Shown here: positions 1 through 8,831 of the stretch, piece after piece
How positions within the stretch are numbered: position 1 is the first letter of the stretch
Layout of the letters: every line of letters begins with the position of its first letter
DNA from: Duganella flavida
Lineage (GTDB): Bacteria; Pseudomonadota; Gammaproteobacteria; Burkholderiales; Burkholderiaceae_D
DNA length: 64,000 nucleotides
Direction: 5' to 3'
Assembly (NCBI RefSeq): GCF_009857445.1
Contig: NZ_WWCN01000016.1
Coordinates: 100,642-164,641, forward strand
Made by a program: the position numbers and the translations under genes
Notes under the pieces: model-generated
Database searches by the model: none
Seen by the model: the letters and a program-made list of their open reading frames with translations, nothing else
Told to the model about the DNA's origin: nothing

Positions 1-1220
1 CGGGTGTGCAGGTTATTTACTGTGCAGAGCAATTCGAGAGCGACGGCTCTCCTGTTTCCACTATCGTTAAAGGGGTAAAGCGGGCGATGGCTGGTGAGTA
101 CAGCCGTGAGCTATCGGCCAAAGTGTTTGCCGGACAATGCAGGTTGATTGAGCTGGGGTATCGCCAGGGGGGACCTGCAGGATTTGGACTGCGTAGGGTT
201 TTAATCGACCAACATGGCAGCTTGAAGACTGAACTCAGTCGAGGTGAGCATAAAAGTTTGCAGACTGATCGTGTCATCCTCGTCGCTGGGCCTGAAGAAG
301 AAGTCCGTACCGTAAATCAGATGTATCGATGGTTTATCGATGATGGCATGGTGGAGTCTGAAATCGCGGCCCGTCTGAACAGTCAAGGGCTTAAGACTGA
401 CCTTGGCCGGCCTTGGACGCGCGCTACAGTCCATGAGGTGCTCACTAACGAAAAGTACATCGGCCACAATGTGTATAACCGTACGTCGTTTAAGCTTAAA
501 AAATTGAGGGTGGTGAATACACCAGAGATGTGGATACGCAAGGAAGATGCCTTCGATCCGATAGTACCTAGTGAAGTGTTTTACACCGTCAAAGGGATCA
601 TGCGCGCACGCTCGCGTCGCTACACCGACGAGGAGCTCATTGAGCGTCTTCGCAACCTTTACCAAAACCGAGGCTTCCTTTCTGGCCTGGTCATTAACGA
701 AACCGAAGGGATGCCCTCCACGGCGGTCTACTCTCATCGGTTTGGAAGCCTTCTGCAAGCCTACATGACCGTCGGATTTTCGCCGGATAGAGATTATCGC
801 TATCTAGAGGCCAATAGATTTTTGCGCCGCTATCACCCAGAGATTATTGCTCAAACTGAGCGTTCAATTATTGATTTAGGCGGAGGCGTTGCGCGAGACC
901 CCGCCACTGATCTACTACGCTTGAACAACGAGTTCAGCGTGTCTTTGGTCCTTGCTCGTTGCCAGGAGCATGGGGCAGGGCGATATTCCTGGAAGATTCG
1001 ATTTGATACAAGCTTAGCGCCTGACATTACTGTTGCAGTTCGATTGGATCGCAGCAATCAAAACGCACTCGATTATTACCTGCTGCCCCGCTTGGACTTC
1101 GGTTATGCACGCGTGAATCTGAAGGAGACAAACGCTATCGAGTTCGAGGCGTACCATTTTCAGACCTTGGATTACTTGTATGGCATGGCCGAGCGCGTCC
1201 TCGTTAGAAAGGCTGGATGA
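1..1220 (+). CDS. Serine recombinase, 5' truncated by window edge
   Basis: Large serine (resolvase/invertase-type) recombinase that should catalyse site-specific DNA exchange through a serine-DNA intermediate. The frame is open to the first base, and the protein aligns by eye from just after the DVSRWGRFQD block of the two other recombinases here (3251-4798 and 5163-6704). The catalytic N-terminal part therefore lies outside the window; a GTG at position 6 is not the true start. Visible are the end of the resolvase domain (VIYCAEQFESDGSP), the helical EYSRELS segment, the recombinase domain block (GYRQGGPAGFGLRR, then LTNEKYIGHNVYNRT) and a C-terminal region with a YTDEELIERLRNLY segment shared with the third recombinase. 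It lacks an obvious zinc ribbon. The stop overlaps the start of the ParB-like gene (ATGA), so the two are translationally coupled. Target site unknown. Confidence 0.85.
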   Translation, partial: GVQVIYCAEQFESDGSPVSTIVKGVKRAMAGEYSRELSAKVFAGQCRLIELGYRQGGPAGFGLRRVLIDQHGSLKTELSRGEHKSLQTDRVILVAGPEEEVRTVNQMYRWFIDDGMVESEIAARLNSQGLKTDLGRPWTRATVHEVLTNEKYIGHNVYNRTSFKLKKLRVVNTPEMWIRKEDAFDPIVPSEVFYTVKGIMRARSRRYTDEELIERLRNLYQNRGFLSGLVINETEGMPSTAVYSHRFGSLLQAYMTVGFSPDRDYRYLEANRFLRRYHPEIIAQTERSIIDLGGGVARDPATDLLRLNNEFSVSLVLARCQEHGAGRYSWKIRFDTSLAPDITVAVRLDRSNQNALDYYLLPRLDFGYARVNLKETNAIEFEAYHFQTLDYLYGMAERVLVRKAG

Positions 1221-2119
1221 ACATGGAGCAGCGGTCAAGTGAAATGCAAATGATCCCGATCGACATGATCGAGACGCTTAACCCAAGAGAACGCAATAGC
1301 AAAGTCTTCGCGGAGATCGTCGCCAATATCAAAACCATCGGCCTCAAAAAACCGATCACGGTGACCAAACGCCGGCGCTCGGATGGTTCCGAACTCTACT
1401 TGTTGATATGTGGCGAGGGGCGTGTCAAAGCTTATAAAGCGTTGGGAGAAAAAACCATTCCAGCGCTCGTAGTCATGGTTGATGATGAAGCGGCTCTGAT
1501 CATGAACCTGACGGAGAACATTGCGCGCCGTCAGTATCGCCCCTTGGAAGCCTTGCAGAGCATCGAACGCCTAAGAGATCAAGGGTACGACAAGAAAGCG
1601 ATTGCTGCGAAGACTGGGCTCCGGCCGGAGTATGTGCACGGAATATTGTCCCTGCTCAAGAAGGGCGAGGAGCGGCTGCTGGTCGCGGTCGCGAAAGGCC
1701 GAATTCCGCTGACAGCTGCGTTAAACATCGTCGATGCCGGCGACGATAACGGCGCCGTGCAACTCGCCCTACAAGGTGCCTATGAGTCTGGTGCGCTGCG
1801 TGGACAGCAGCTTTTACAAGCACGAAAGGTAATTGAGAGTCGACAGCTAATGGGGCCATCAATGGCATCCGGTGGGAAGCGTAGACAATTAGACGTGTCA
1901 ACATCAAGTCTCATTCGCACTTATCAAAAGGAAGTGAATCGTCAAAAGCTCATGGTGAAGAAAGCGGAGTTCGCACAGCAGCGACTACTATTTGTCACGG
2001 GCGCGCTGCGCCAGTTGCTGGCAGACGAAAACTTCGCGACCCTGTTGCGCGCGGAGGGGCTTGATACGCTACCCAAATATCTCGCTGATCGTGTCTGGCC
2101 GATGGGGAATGCGGCATGA
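1217..2119 (+). CDS. ParB-like protein with RepB-type C-terminus
   Basis: ParB/Spo0J-family DNA-binding protein of 300 aa. It has an N-terminal ParB nuclease-fold/CTPase domain with a GEGRVKA box (residues 66-72, equivalent to the ParB GERRxxA motif) and a TENIARRQYRPLE box (99-111). A helix-turn-helix follows (about 126-147: KKAIAAKTGLRPEYVHGIL), and the tail is basic and coiled, like plasmid RepB C-termini (LIRTYQKEVNRQKLMVKKAE). Both CTP-binding boxes look intact, so CTP-dependent clamp behaviour is possible (inference). It overlaps the upstream recombinase by 4 bp and the next ParB-like gene by 4 bp, forming one operon. There is no ParA-type ATPase in the window, so ordinary plasmid partition is unlikely. 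A role in marking or regulating the recombination site is a guess. Confidence 0.8.
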   Translation: MNMEQRSSEMQMIPIDMIETLNPRERNSKVFAEIVANIKTIGLKKPITVTKRRRSDGSELYLLICGEGRVKAYKALGEKTIPALVVMVDDEAALIMNLTENIARRQYRPLEALQSIERLRDQGYDKKAIAAKTGLRPEYVHGILSLLKKGEERLLVAVAKGRIPLTAALNIVDAGDDNGAVQLALQGAYESGALRGQQLLQARKVIESRQLMGPSMASGGKRRQLDVSTSSLIRTYQKEVNRQKLMVKKAEFAQQRLLFVTGALRQLLADENFATLLRAEGLDTLPKYLADRVWPMGNAA

Positions 2120-3006
2120 GCAAAATACCGCTAGGCTTTATTCCTGAGCCGATCACTATCTCAATTGACCATCTTCTTCTATCGCGAAAAGTATCGCCTG
2201 ACGAGATCGCCTCTCGAAAATATGATCAGATCCGTTCCTCGATTGAGGAGATTGGGAATATAGAACCCTTCGTGGTGGTAAAGGCCGAGAAACATAGCAA
2301 TGAGTCGGGGTTATACATCCTCCTAGACGGGCACCTTCGCTTGGTCGCGCTGCAGCAGTTGAACTGCACAGAGGTGTGCTGCCTGATCGCCACAGACGAT
2401 GAGAGTTATACCTTCAATACCCGAGTCAGTCGGCTATCGACGATTCAGGAGCACTACATGATTCGCCGCGCGATCGACCGCGGCGTTAGTCCTCAGCGGT
2501 TGGCCAAAGCGCTGAGTGTCGACGTTAGTCAAATCAACAAGAAGTTGAATCTTCTTCAGGGAATTTGTTCGGAAGCGGCGGAGCTTCTGACCGATCGCCA
2601 ATTTTCTCCGGAGATTGCTCGTGTGCTGCGTAAGATGAAGCCAACTCGCCAGGTTGAATGTGTTGAGCTCATGACGTCGGCGAATAATCTCACCATTGCC
2701 TATGCCGAGGCAATGCTAGTAGCGACGCCCACATCAATGCTGGTTGAAGGGAAAAAGCCGTCCAAGATGTCAGGCGTATCGCAAGAGCAAATTTCGAAGA
2801 TGGAGCGGGAGATGGGTAACCTCCAGCTTCAGTACAAAAATGTCGAGCAGACATATGGCCAGGATGTGCTGCATCTCGTGCTGGCGAAGGGGTATCTGGC
2901 GAAATTATTGGAAAATCAGGCCGTCTCGCATTATCTTAAAAGTCGACAGCCCGAAGTGTTTGCTGAGTTTGAAGCAATTGTACAAACGGTCTCTATTGAT
3001 CAGTAG
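2116..3006 (+). CDS. Divergent ParB/RepB-like partner protein
   Basis: A 296-aa protein with the same architecture as its upstream neighbour but a degenerate ParB core. The first box reads DGHLRLVAL (71-79) instead of GERRxxA, and the second NTRVSRLSTIQEH (101-113) instead of ENxxRxxxxPxE. A helix-turn-helix follows (about 123-145) and then a RepB-like C-terminal helical region (ISKMEREMGNLQLQYKNVEQ). It is coupled to the first ParB-like gene by an ATGA overlap. The loss of the CTP-binding consensus suggests a structural or regulatory partner that no longer switches (inference). The recombinase, canonical ParB-like and degenerate ParB-like genes form a compact three-gene unit. Family assignment is fairly safe; function is not known to me. 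Confidence 0.75.
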   Translation: MSKIPLGFIPEPITISIDHLLLSRKVSPDEIASRKYDQIRSSIEEIGNIEPFVVVKAEKHSNESGLYILLDGHLRLVALQQLNCTEVCCLIATDDESYTFNTRVSRLSTIQEHYMIRRAIDRGVSPQRLAKALSVDVSQINKKLNLLQGICSEAAELLTDRQFSPEIARVLRKMKPTRQVECVELMTSANNLTIAYAEAMLVATPTSMLVEGKKPSKMSGVSQEQISKMEREMGNLQLQYKNVEQTYGQDVLHLVLAKGYLAKLLENQAVSHYLKSRQPEVFAEFEAIVQTVSIDQ

Positions 3007-3250
3007 TTCTCGCTGCGTGACGCAGGCTATTCGATCGGCGCATGTTCTTTAAAAATCTATTCGATTCTTTTCGAGCGTCCCGTCCGTCCCCGGGGCGCTC
3101 AATGGAGCATACTGGCCCACCGTCGAAATTGTTCAGTTATTGAAGACTGAACTGAGTTGAATCAGAGACCTCGGCATTGTGCGTTTTCGGCTTCCGCCTT
3201 GGCGTGCTGCGGAGCTGAATTACTTGAACGCGATCATCTAAGTTCAAAAG
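3007..3250. other. Convergent intergenic region with two small inverted repeats
   Basis: Gap of 244 bp between the convergent ends of the RepB-like gene (+) and the second recombinase (-). It holds two perfect 6-bp inverted repeats: CTGCGT/ACGCAG at 3013-3025 (1-nt centre), directly after the + strand stop, and TTCAGT/ACTGAA at 3132-3151. Neither is followed by a T-run, so they are not clear terminators. No gene seen. Confidence 0.5.
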
Positions 3251-4798
3251 TTATAGTTGAAAATGGTCGTTAGAAACACCAAAGATCTGCGCTAGGCTGT
3301 CATAGCAAGAGTCGGCCACGCGCACGAGACTTTGCTCGGTTAGAAATATCGCGTCCTGCGAAAATTGGGCCTGTGATAGCAACACGTAACGCTCTATTTG
3401 AATGTTCTTGCGGTCCATCAAACCACATAGTACGAAGTCTGTTGGCATAGCAAAGCGTAAGGGGACTCGCCAGCGTGATCGGCCAGTGTTATCTAGACGG
3501 CAGGCCGCGACTGCGATTTTTACGTGGACAACGCCGTTAAGCAAAAGAACGTTATTCCATTCCGTTGTACAGGAATTACCGCCAGCGCTCTCTGCATACC
3601 GTCTAACTGCTGCAAGCAAGTCTGTCGCCAATAGTCGGGTAGTGCGATAACTCAGGGTGCCAGTCGCAGTCCGCAGGGGCGGTAGCCCCGCTGCCGCATA
3701 CGCGCGCAAGTATCCGCCGAATAAAGCGTTGATGATGCCGCCGCCTGGTAAGGAAGGATCGCCACGGCAGAGTGCTATGTTGATCGTACCGTGGTGTTTA
3801 TAGATTGCGCGCAATTGCTTCAGTATAGCTTCGCGCTGAGGACCGCTAGCATTCTGGTGTCTGATCTGTTGCGCCTGATCGAAAACGGTGGCGTCAACTA
3901 TCGGTTCCAGTGCCCCGTTACAGCATATCCATTGCGTCGGCTGATTTGGGGTAACAGGACTGCCCATGCGACGCGTCGTCTGGTTGTAGAGTAGATCACC
4001 GCAATAGCGTCGGTTCACTAGAATGCGACGCACTGCGGTTGAACTCCAAATTTTTCCTGAGTCCCTCGATGACGCATCTTTGCGCAGTAAGGCTGCAATC
4101 CGGCGGTCACTCAGCCTGCGGTCCACATAGAGTTGGAAAATTCGCCGAACAACGGCCACCTCGTCAGCAGGGCCATGCACCAGCGCCACCCGATCAGTCG
4201 CAGTGGCTTTACGTTCCCCCGGCATCAGCGGTGTGCGTCTGGTACCATTCGCTGCGACGGATACACGACGCAAGCCGTAGCCGGGCTTACCACCTTGCTT
4301 GAATCCCATGCTCGAGAAACGGGATTGTGCCGCCAGCACCTTAACGCCCAACTCGCGACTGTATTCCGCGGCCATGATGCGTTTGATACCTTTCAAAAGT
4401 GCGCTCATCGGCGTTCCGTCCGCTACAAACGTTTCTGCGCAGTACTGCACGGACACCCCGCTCCGACGACATAAGTGTTCGTAAAATGCGCTTTCGTCGA
4501 CATCCTGAAAACGCCCCCAGCGACTAACGTCAAAAACCACAACAACCGAAAATCCGCAGCTTGTACTGGTCACCTCCGACAACAGCGAGAGCAACCCTGG
4601 TCGATTATCCACTTTCAGTCCGCTATGCCCGGCGTCAACAAATGTCCGCACAATGACTAAGCCTTTTGCGTCAGCGTACCGTCTGATCGCATCCAACTGG
4701 TGCTGAACGGAGTGGTCCTGCGTCGCTCTCGACATGCGCACATAGGCCGCTGCCGGTAACGTGGGTGTCACAGCGGGTATCGAATCGTTTCTGTTCAT
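3251..4798 (-). CDS. Serine recombinase (second copy)
   Basis: Full-length large serine recombinase of 515 aa from the chosen ATG at 4798, which has a strong GGAGG six bases upstream; further in-frame ATG codons at 4819 and 4813 have no such site. The N-terminal resolvase domain carries the YVRMS motif with the likely nucleophilic serine at residue 23, then the VVVFDVSRWGRFQDVDE helix region. The recombinase domain follows (GFKQGGKPGYGLRR; VNRRYCGDLLYNQTTRR). The C-terminal third is unlike any domain I can name but is shared in outline with the two other recombinases here. It is oriented away from the third recombinase, across a 364-bp divergent intergenic region. It lacks a ParB partner of its own. 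Its substrate site is unknown; ends of the surrounding element or a site in the intergenic gap are candidates. Confidence 0.88.
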   Translation of the reverse strand: MNRNDSIPAVTPTLPAAAYVRMSRATQDHSVQHQLDAIRRYADAKGLVIVRTFVDAGHSGLKVDNRPGLLSLLSEVTSTSCGFSVVVVFDVSRWGRFQDVDESAFYEHLCRRSGVSVQYCAETFVADGTPMSALLKGIKRIMAAEYSRELGVKVLAAQSRFSSMGFKQGGKPGYGLRRVSVAANGTRRTPLMPGERKATATDRVALVHGPADEVAVVRRIFQLYVDRRLSDRRIAALLRKDASSRDSGKIWSSTAVRRILVNRRYCGDLLYNQTTRRMGSPVTPNQPTQWICCNGALEPIVDATVFDQAQQIRHQNASGPQREAILKQLRAIYKHHGTINIALCRGDPSLPGGGIINALFGGYLRAYAAAGLPPLRTATGTLSYRTTRLLATDLLAAVRRYAESAGGNSCTTEWNNVLLLNGVVHVKIAVAACRLDNTGRSRWRVPLRFAMPTDFVLCGLMDRKNIQIERYVLLSQAQFSQDAIFLTEQSLVRVADSCYDSLAQIFGVSNDHFQL

Positions 4799-5162
4799 CT
4801 CGCCTCCATTCATGGCCATAGGCGGTTGGCACTAGGTGCCTCAACATGCGCGGAGCGGCAATCGCCCTTTTTCTATATGTATCGGCATTCAAGCCGCTAC
4901 GGATCTACATGTTGATTTTTCGCAAATCGTCATTCGCTGCGAAAGAATATTGTGTAGCAATGGAATTACGAACCTACCGCTTTTGTCTTGCTGCGCGAGC
5001 GCTTTCGGCCACGCACGGAAGTTATTTTGCCGCAGTCTTCCTGTTTGAGAACGGTATTGGGATTGAAGCTGCCTTGTTGGCGCTTGCTTACCGAGGACCT
5101 GTAGCAGGTTAAGGCAGTCATGATATTGTGGAGAGATATCCACCCGCATGTCATGGTGACAT
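4799..5162. other. Divergent intergenic region between two serine recombinases
   Basis: 364 bp separating the starts of two divergent recombinase genes. It must hold both promoters and is the natural place for a recombination site or operators. I see no long direct or inverted repeat by eye. One small open frame (4960-5112) looks protein-like and is listed separately. Confidence 0.5.
4960..5112 (+). CDS. Possible small alanine-rich protein
   Basis: Open frame of 50 aa starting MELRTYRFCLAARALSATHG and ending AYRGPVAG, lying between the divergent recombinases and 50 bp before the third one. The residue pattern (alternating Ala/Leu and aromatic residues, FAAVFLFENGIGIEAALLAL in the middle) looks like a folded helical peptide rather than random translation. 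There is no clear ribosome-binding site and no family I recognise. It could be a leader or regulator for the downstream recombinase, or simply chance. Confidence 0.3.
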   Translation: MELRTYRFCLAARALSATHGSYFAAVFLFENGIGIEAALLALAYRGPVAG

Positions 5163-6704
5163 ATGGCGACGCAGAGCGGAAGACAGTTAGGAGTGCCCTC
5201 TCAAAGAAGGCGAGTGGCTCTTTATATGCGCATGTCTAGCGATGGCCAGATTGAGTCGATACCGAATCAACGGTTAGCACTCTCCACCTACGCTCGACAC
5301 CATAAAATGCAAATAGTTCGTGAGTATGTCGACCCAGGCAGAAGCGGAGTCGCCATTCGGCAACGCAGCGGTATGCTCAGACTGATTCACGATGTAACTG
5401 CTGGCACGGGAGTAGATTTCGACGCGGTGTTGGTCTATGACGTTGCTCGCTGGGGACGCTTTCAGGACCCTGATGAGAGTGCGCATTACGAATTTATATG
5501 TAAGAACGCCGGTATTAAAGTCATCTACGTGGCTGAGTTGTTCGCCAATGATGACTCTTTGGCGGCTTTACTCCTGAAGACACTTAGCCGGGCACGAGCT
5601 GCTGAAGATAGTAGAGTCCTGTCAGTCAAGGTATTCGCTGCACAATCGCGTTTGGCTAGAAAGGGCTTTAAGCAAGGCGGACCTGCCGGTTATGGACTGC
5701 GCCGCGCTTCGATCGAGCCGAGTGGAAACGTTAGACGGGAGCTTGAGGCGGGCGAGCGAAAAGGGGCATTGACTGACCACGTGGTGTTCGTACCGGGACC
5801 CGTGAGTGAAGTCGCATGGGTACGCCGAATCTTCGACTGGTACGTGTATGGGGATATGGGGGACACTGAAATTGCGCGCGCGCTGAATGCTGCTGCTGTT
5901 CCTTCCGAGTCAGGACGTCTTTGGACACCACCAATCATCGCCAATATGCTGACCAACGAGAAGTACATTGGTACCCTCGTCTACAATCGTACAACGCAAA
6001 AGCTGCAGACTACTCCGACGAAAAACCCTAATCGGGAATGGATTCGAAAACGCGATGCTTTTCCTGCACTGGTTGATCGCGAAGTGTTCTGCCGTGCACA
6101 AGAGCTAAGAAGCCAGCGAGCTCAGCGCTTTTCACGTGAAGAACTGTTGGGCATGCTGCGCATGGTATATCGAGAACATGGAAAAGTTTCGACGAAGCTC
6201 ATCTCCGAGGATGCGCGCTTGCCCTCAATTAACGTCTTCATGAATAGATTTGAGACGCTGACTAAGGCCCTTGAGTTCGCTGACATTCCGCCCACCCCTC
6301 GCGCCACAAAGCTGCTTCAGAACTTTCGCAAAACGGAGGCGATGCGACGAGAAAAATTTTTAGAGATATGTGAGTGCGTAATATGTGCTGGAGCAAGTAT
6401 ATCGTCAGGGCATCATAAAAATACTTTTATGATCAATGACGAAGTTCTGGTTCGGATGCACGTTAGTCGGGCCAGACGCCTTCATGAGAGCAAGCCATTT
6501 CGTTGGTACTTCCCACTTCGCTGGCCGGAGGAAACACAGTTTGTGATTGCCGTTCAACTGGAACCAAACTATGCAGAGATACGCGCGCTTTATTTGGTCC
6601 CATCTGCAGATTTTTCATATCCTATGTTGATTATGCGCGAAGAATGGCCCGATGAATATCGTCGTTACCGTTACTCCTCGCTAGAGGAAATGTTTGGGCT
6701 GTAG
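5163..6704 (+). CDS. Serine recombinase (third copy)
   Basis: Full-length large serine recombinase, 513 aa. The resolvase domain has YMRMS with the probable nucleophile at Ser25, a DVARWGRFQDPDES block and VIYVAELF. The recombinase domain has GFKQGGPAGYGLRR and LTNEKYIGTLVYNRTTQK. The C-terminal region carries FSREELLGMLRMVYREHGKVS, closely parallel to YTDEELIERLRNLYQNRGFLS in the truncated first copy, so copies one and three are nearest relatives by eye. It lies divergently from the second copy and is followed after 137 bp by a small basic protein gene. Upstream of the ATG there is only a poor ribosome-binding site. Paralogous recombinases with separate orientations suggest a composite of several insertions, or recombinases that act together (inference). 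Confidence 0.88.
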   Translation: MATQSGRQLGVPSQRRRVALYMRMSSDGQIESIPNQRLALSTYARHHKMQIVREYVDPGRSGVAIRQRSGMLRLIHDVTAGTGVDFDAVLVYDVARWGRFQDPDESAHYEFICKNAGIKVIYVAELFANDDSLAALLLKTLSRARAAEDSRVLSVKVFAAQSRLARKGFKQGGPAGYGLRRASIEPSGNVRRELEAGERKGALTDHVVFVPGPVSEVAWVRRIFDWYVYGDMGDTEIARALNAAAVPSESGRLWTPPIIANMLTNEKYIGTLVYNRTTQKLQTTPTKNPNREWIRKRDAFPALVDREVFCRAQELRSQRAQRFSREELLGMLRMVYREHGKVSTKLISEDARLPSINVFMNRFETLTKALEFADIPPTPRATKLLQNFRKTEAMRREKFLEICECVICAGASISSGHHKNTFMINDEVLVRMHVSRARRLHESKPFRWYFPLRWPEETQFVIAVQLEPNYAEIRALYLVPSADFSYPMLIMREEWPDEYRRYRYSSLEEMFGL

Positions 6705-6841
6705 TGCACCAAATCGATGTTCGGCTTTGCACAAAGGCGACGGGGCTGTGATGCAAAATGGTTCCAGGATCGCCACAAATACTCACAATTCGTGGCACGT
6801 CGGCTAAACTATCTGCAGAGTGTATCCGTGCAGGAGTAGCG

Positions 6842-7087
6842 ATGAATGATAAAAAAGCAGACGACGAGGCTATGATCGCGAAGTATAAAGCGGACGCAGC
6901 TGCGCGGAGACAGCTCAGTAAGACCAAGCTCGTCGCGATGGCGCCGCTGGCTGTTCAGCCCAAGGATGGCGTGATCACCGTACGGTTTGGAGAGGGTGCA
7001 AAGCCACTGTCCGCGTTAGGAGGGGTAGTCAAGGTGCTCGGCCAATCACGCATCAAGATACCGGAAATGAAGGTGCGTCGAAGTTAG
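6842..7087 (+). CDS. Small basic hypothetical protein
   Basis: 81-aa protein starting at an ATG preceded by a good CAGGAG site at 10 bases; a longer version from 6758 has no such site. The N-terminal third is charged and helical (MNDKKADDEAMIAKYKADAA). The rest looks like a small beta-rich basic domain (VITVRFGEGAKPLSALGGVV, then IKIPEMKVRR). It follows the third recombinase in the same direction and ends 75 bp before the convergent end of tniQ. I do not recognise the family; a DNA-binding accessory factor would fit its charge and position, but this is only inference. Confidence 0.55.
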   Translation: MNDKKADDEAMIAKYKADAAARRQLSKTKLVAMAPLAVQPKDGVITVRFGEGAKPLSALGGVVKVLGQSRIKIPEMKVRRS

Positions 7088-7162
7088 CACAACAATGCAA
7101 CGATAGCGTTGATTGGAAAGTTGAGGGAATCGGTCGATGCGCGCGCATCCACTGTATTGGCT

Positions 7163-8812
7163 TCAATGAGAAATCGGCAAACCGTTCTTCCTGACGAAAT
7201 ACTGCCGTCCCCCATCGATACTGGGGCCGGAAACGATCTCGAGCTGGCAACTGGTAGCCCAGCGAAGCGCACTTTGTTTGCTCACACCATTTCGGGAAGC
7301 GGCTATACTCAATGGCTCTATTTGTGCCGTGAATCTGGCGATTTCGAATTCGGTAATGTACCTCGCCGCGCGGCGGCCGATCCGAGTACTAATGACCTTG
7401 ACCAGGCCTCTGTCGACTAAGTGATATAGAACTTCTTGTTTTAGTTTGAGGCGCTCTGCAGCTTGGGGAATCGAGATGAGCTCGTTGATGGGAGCGGAGC
7501 ATTCGGCCAGTACAGCCTTAGTATCTAGCCGGCACACTAGAATTTCACGGGCATGATTGGGTATGCCGGCACTGCTGATTATCCCGGATAATAACGCGGT
7601 GAAAAAGGCTGCGGTGTGCGGTAATGGAACCGCTGTCCTTAACAAGCTGTCGAGCGGGATGAGATCGGTCCCTGATGGTCTTTTTGCAGGTGTCTGGACA
7701 GCGCCCCGCAGTAGATCTGCGATTGATTCTCTATCGACCTTCCGGCCGTCCCCGTTGATCAAGCCCATTTTGATTAAACACGTTAAGCGTGCGATGGACA
7801 ATCCATAGATTCTTGAGGCCGCTGCATGCGGCAGCATGCCAGCGGACTTGCTTTGAATAGCTTCAATCACCGATGGCGCCACGGCAAGCATTGTTCGTCC
7901 TGCGCCGGTAACGCGGGCTGGCGGTGTAACCCCATGCGAAGAGAGTATTTCTAAGACGCGCTCAGGACGAATGTGCAGGCGTTTCGCGCACTCAGTGGCG
8001 CTGAGGGTAACTCGACTTGCTTTCCATGATATCGCTTCTGCATTGTTTGATTGCTCTTGCAGATAAGTACGCACCCATCCAAGTATCACCTCCTGCGCAG
8101 AATGAGGCAGTTGCCGTCGAATTTTGGTGAGTAGCGCTGGGAATGCATCTCTCATTAACTGTGCACTTGTCGCAGACGATGGTTCCCTTCGTATTCTGCG
8201 AAGCAGATCGTGGAATGCTATTTCGCCACCAAGCATGATGGCGGTACCTGTGCCGATGAGGATTCGCAGATGTCGGATCGCGTTGGCGGAAGCTTTCTTC
8301 AATGGTTTATTGTTTAGACCAAAAGTATGGAGTGCTCCTAGCAAGCGCGCTACCCGCCAGCGATGTTCAACAATGAGGTGAGCCCACCAACGAGAAGCGT
8401 GTTGATCTGACGGGGAGATAAGCGCGATCAACTCAGCACTCAATGGTGTCGAGGTGATGGTAACAAGCGACCCACCGCAACTGCAGGAGAGAAAACGGGC
8501 GTTACGCCAACTGAGTTGGCGATCACAGCATTCACACGTATCAGTGAGCCAGCACTGATGAATTGGGCAGATCGGCACCGGACCGCTCCATTGTTCTAAC
8601 CAGGTGGGAGCCTCTTGGTCTAGGCAAAGTGGACACCAGCGCGTGTGGCTGGCTTCTGGTTTGTCAGGGAGCGCCAGACCGGCGCAATTATCTAGCCAGC
8701 CTGGCGAGGGAAGGCCATTCGCATGCGCTAGCCGCAGCTTGTATCCATTGTGTGCCTCACCGAAGCGAAAGCATGGTCTGACAAGCAGGTGCGAAAAGGC
8801 GACTGGGCTCAT
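7163..8812 (-). CDS. tniQ: TniQ/TnsD-family target-selection protein (first)
   Basis: TniQ-family protein of 549 aa, expected to choose the insertion site and recruit the TnsC ATPase. The N-terminal zinc-binding part is complete: C60-P-L-C63, C82-P-I-H85, C93-x-C95-C96 and C110-x-C112. A long helical C-terminal region follows that includes an HTH-like segment (SATECAKRLHIRPERVLEIL), suggesting a TnsD-like sequence-specific DNA reader. It is the last gene of the tns operon, 19 bp downstream of a second, dissimilar tniQ. Length is closer to TnsD-type proteins than to the short TniQ of CRISPR-linked elements. No cas genes are present. Confidence 0.8.
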   Translation of the reverse strand: MSPVAFSHLLVRPCFRFGEAHNGYKLRLAHANGLPSPGWLDNCAGLALPDKPEASHTRWCPLCLDQEAPTWLEQWSGPVPICPIHQCWLTDTCECCDRQLSWRNARFLSCSCGGSLVTITSTPLSAELIALISPSDQHASRWWAHLIVEHRWRVARLLGALHTFGLNNKPLKKASANAIRHLRILIGTGTAIMLGGEIAFHDLLRRIRREPSSATSAQLMRDAFPALLTKIRRQLPHSAQEVILGWVRTYLQEQSNNAEAISWKASRVTLSATECAKRLHIRPERVLEILSSHGVTPPARVTGAGRTMLAVAPSVIEAIQSKSAGMLPHAAASRIYGLSIARLTCLIKMGLINGDGRKVDRESIADLLRGAVQTPAKRPSGTDLIPLDSLLRTAVPLPHTAAFFTALLSGIISSAGIPNHAREILVCRLDTKAVLAECSAPINELISIPQAAERLKLKQEVLYHLVDRGLVKVISTRIGRRAARYITEFEIARFTAQIEPLSIAASRNGVSKQSALRWATSCQLEIVSGPSIDGGRQYFVRKNGLPISH

Positions 8813-8831
8813 GAGGTAGTGCTTCTTGAAT

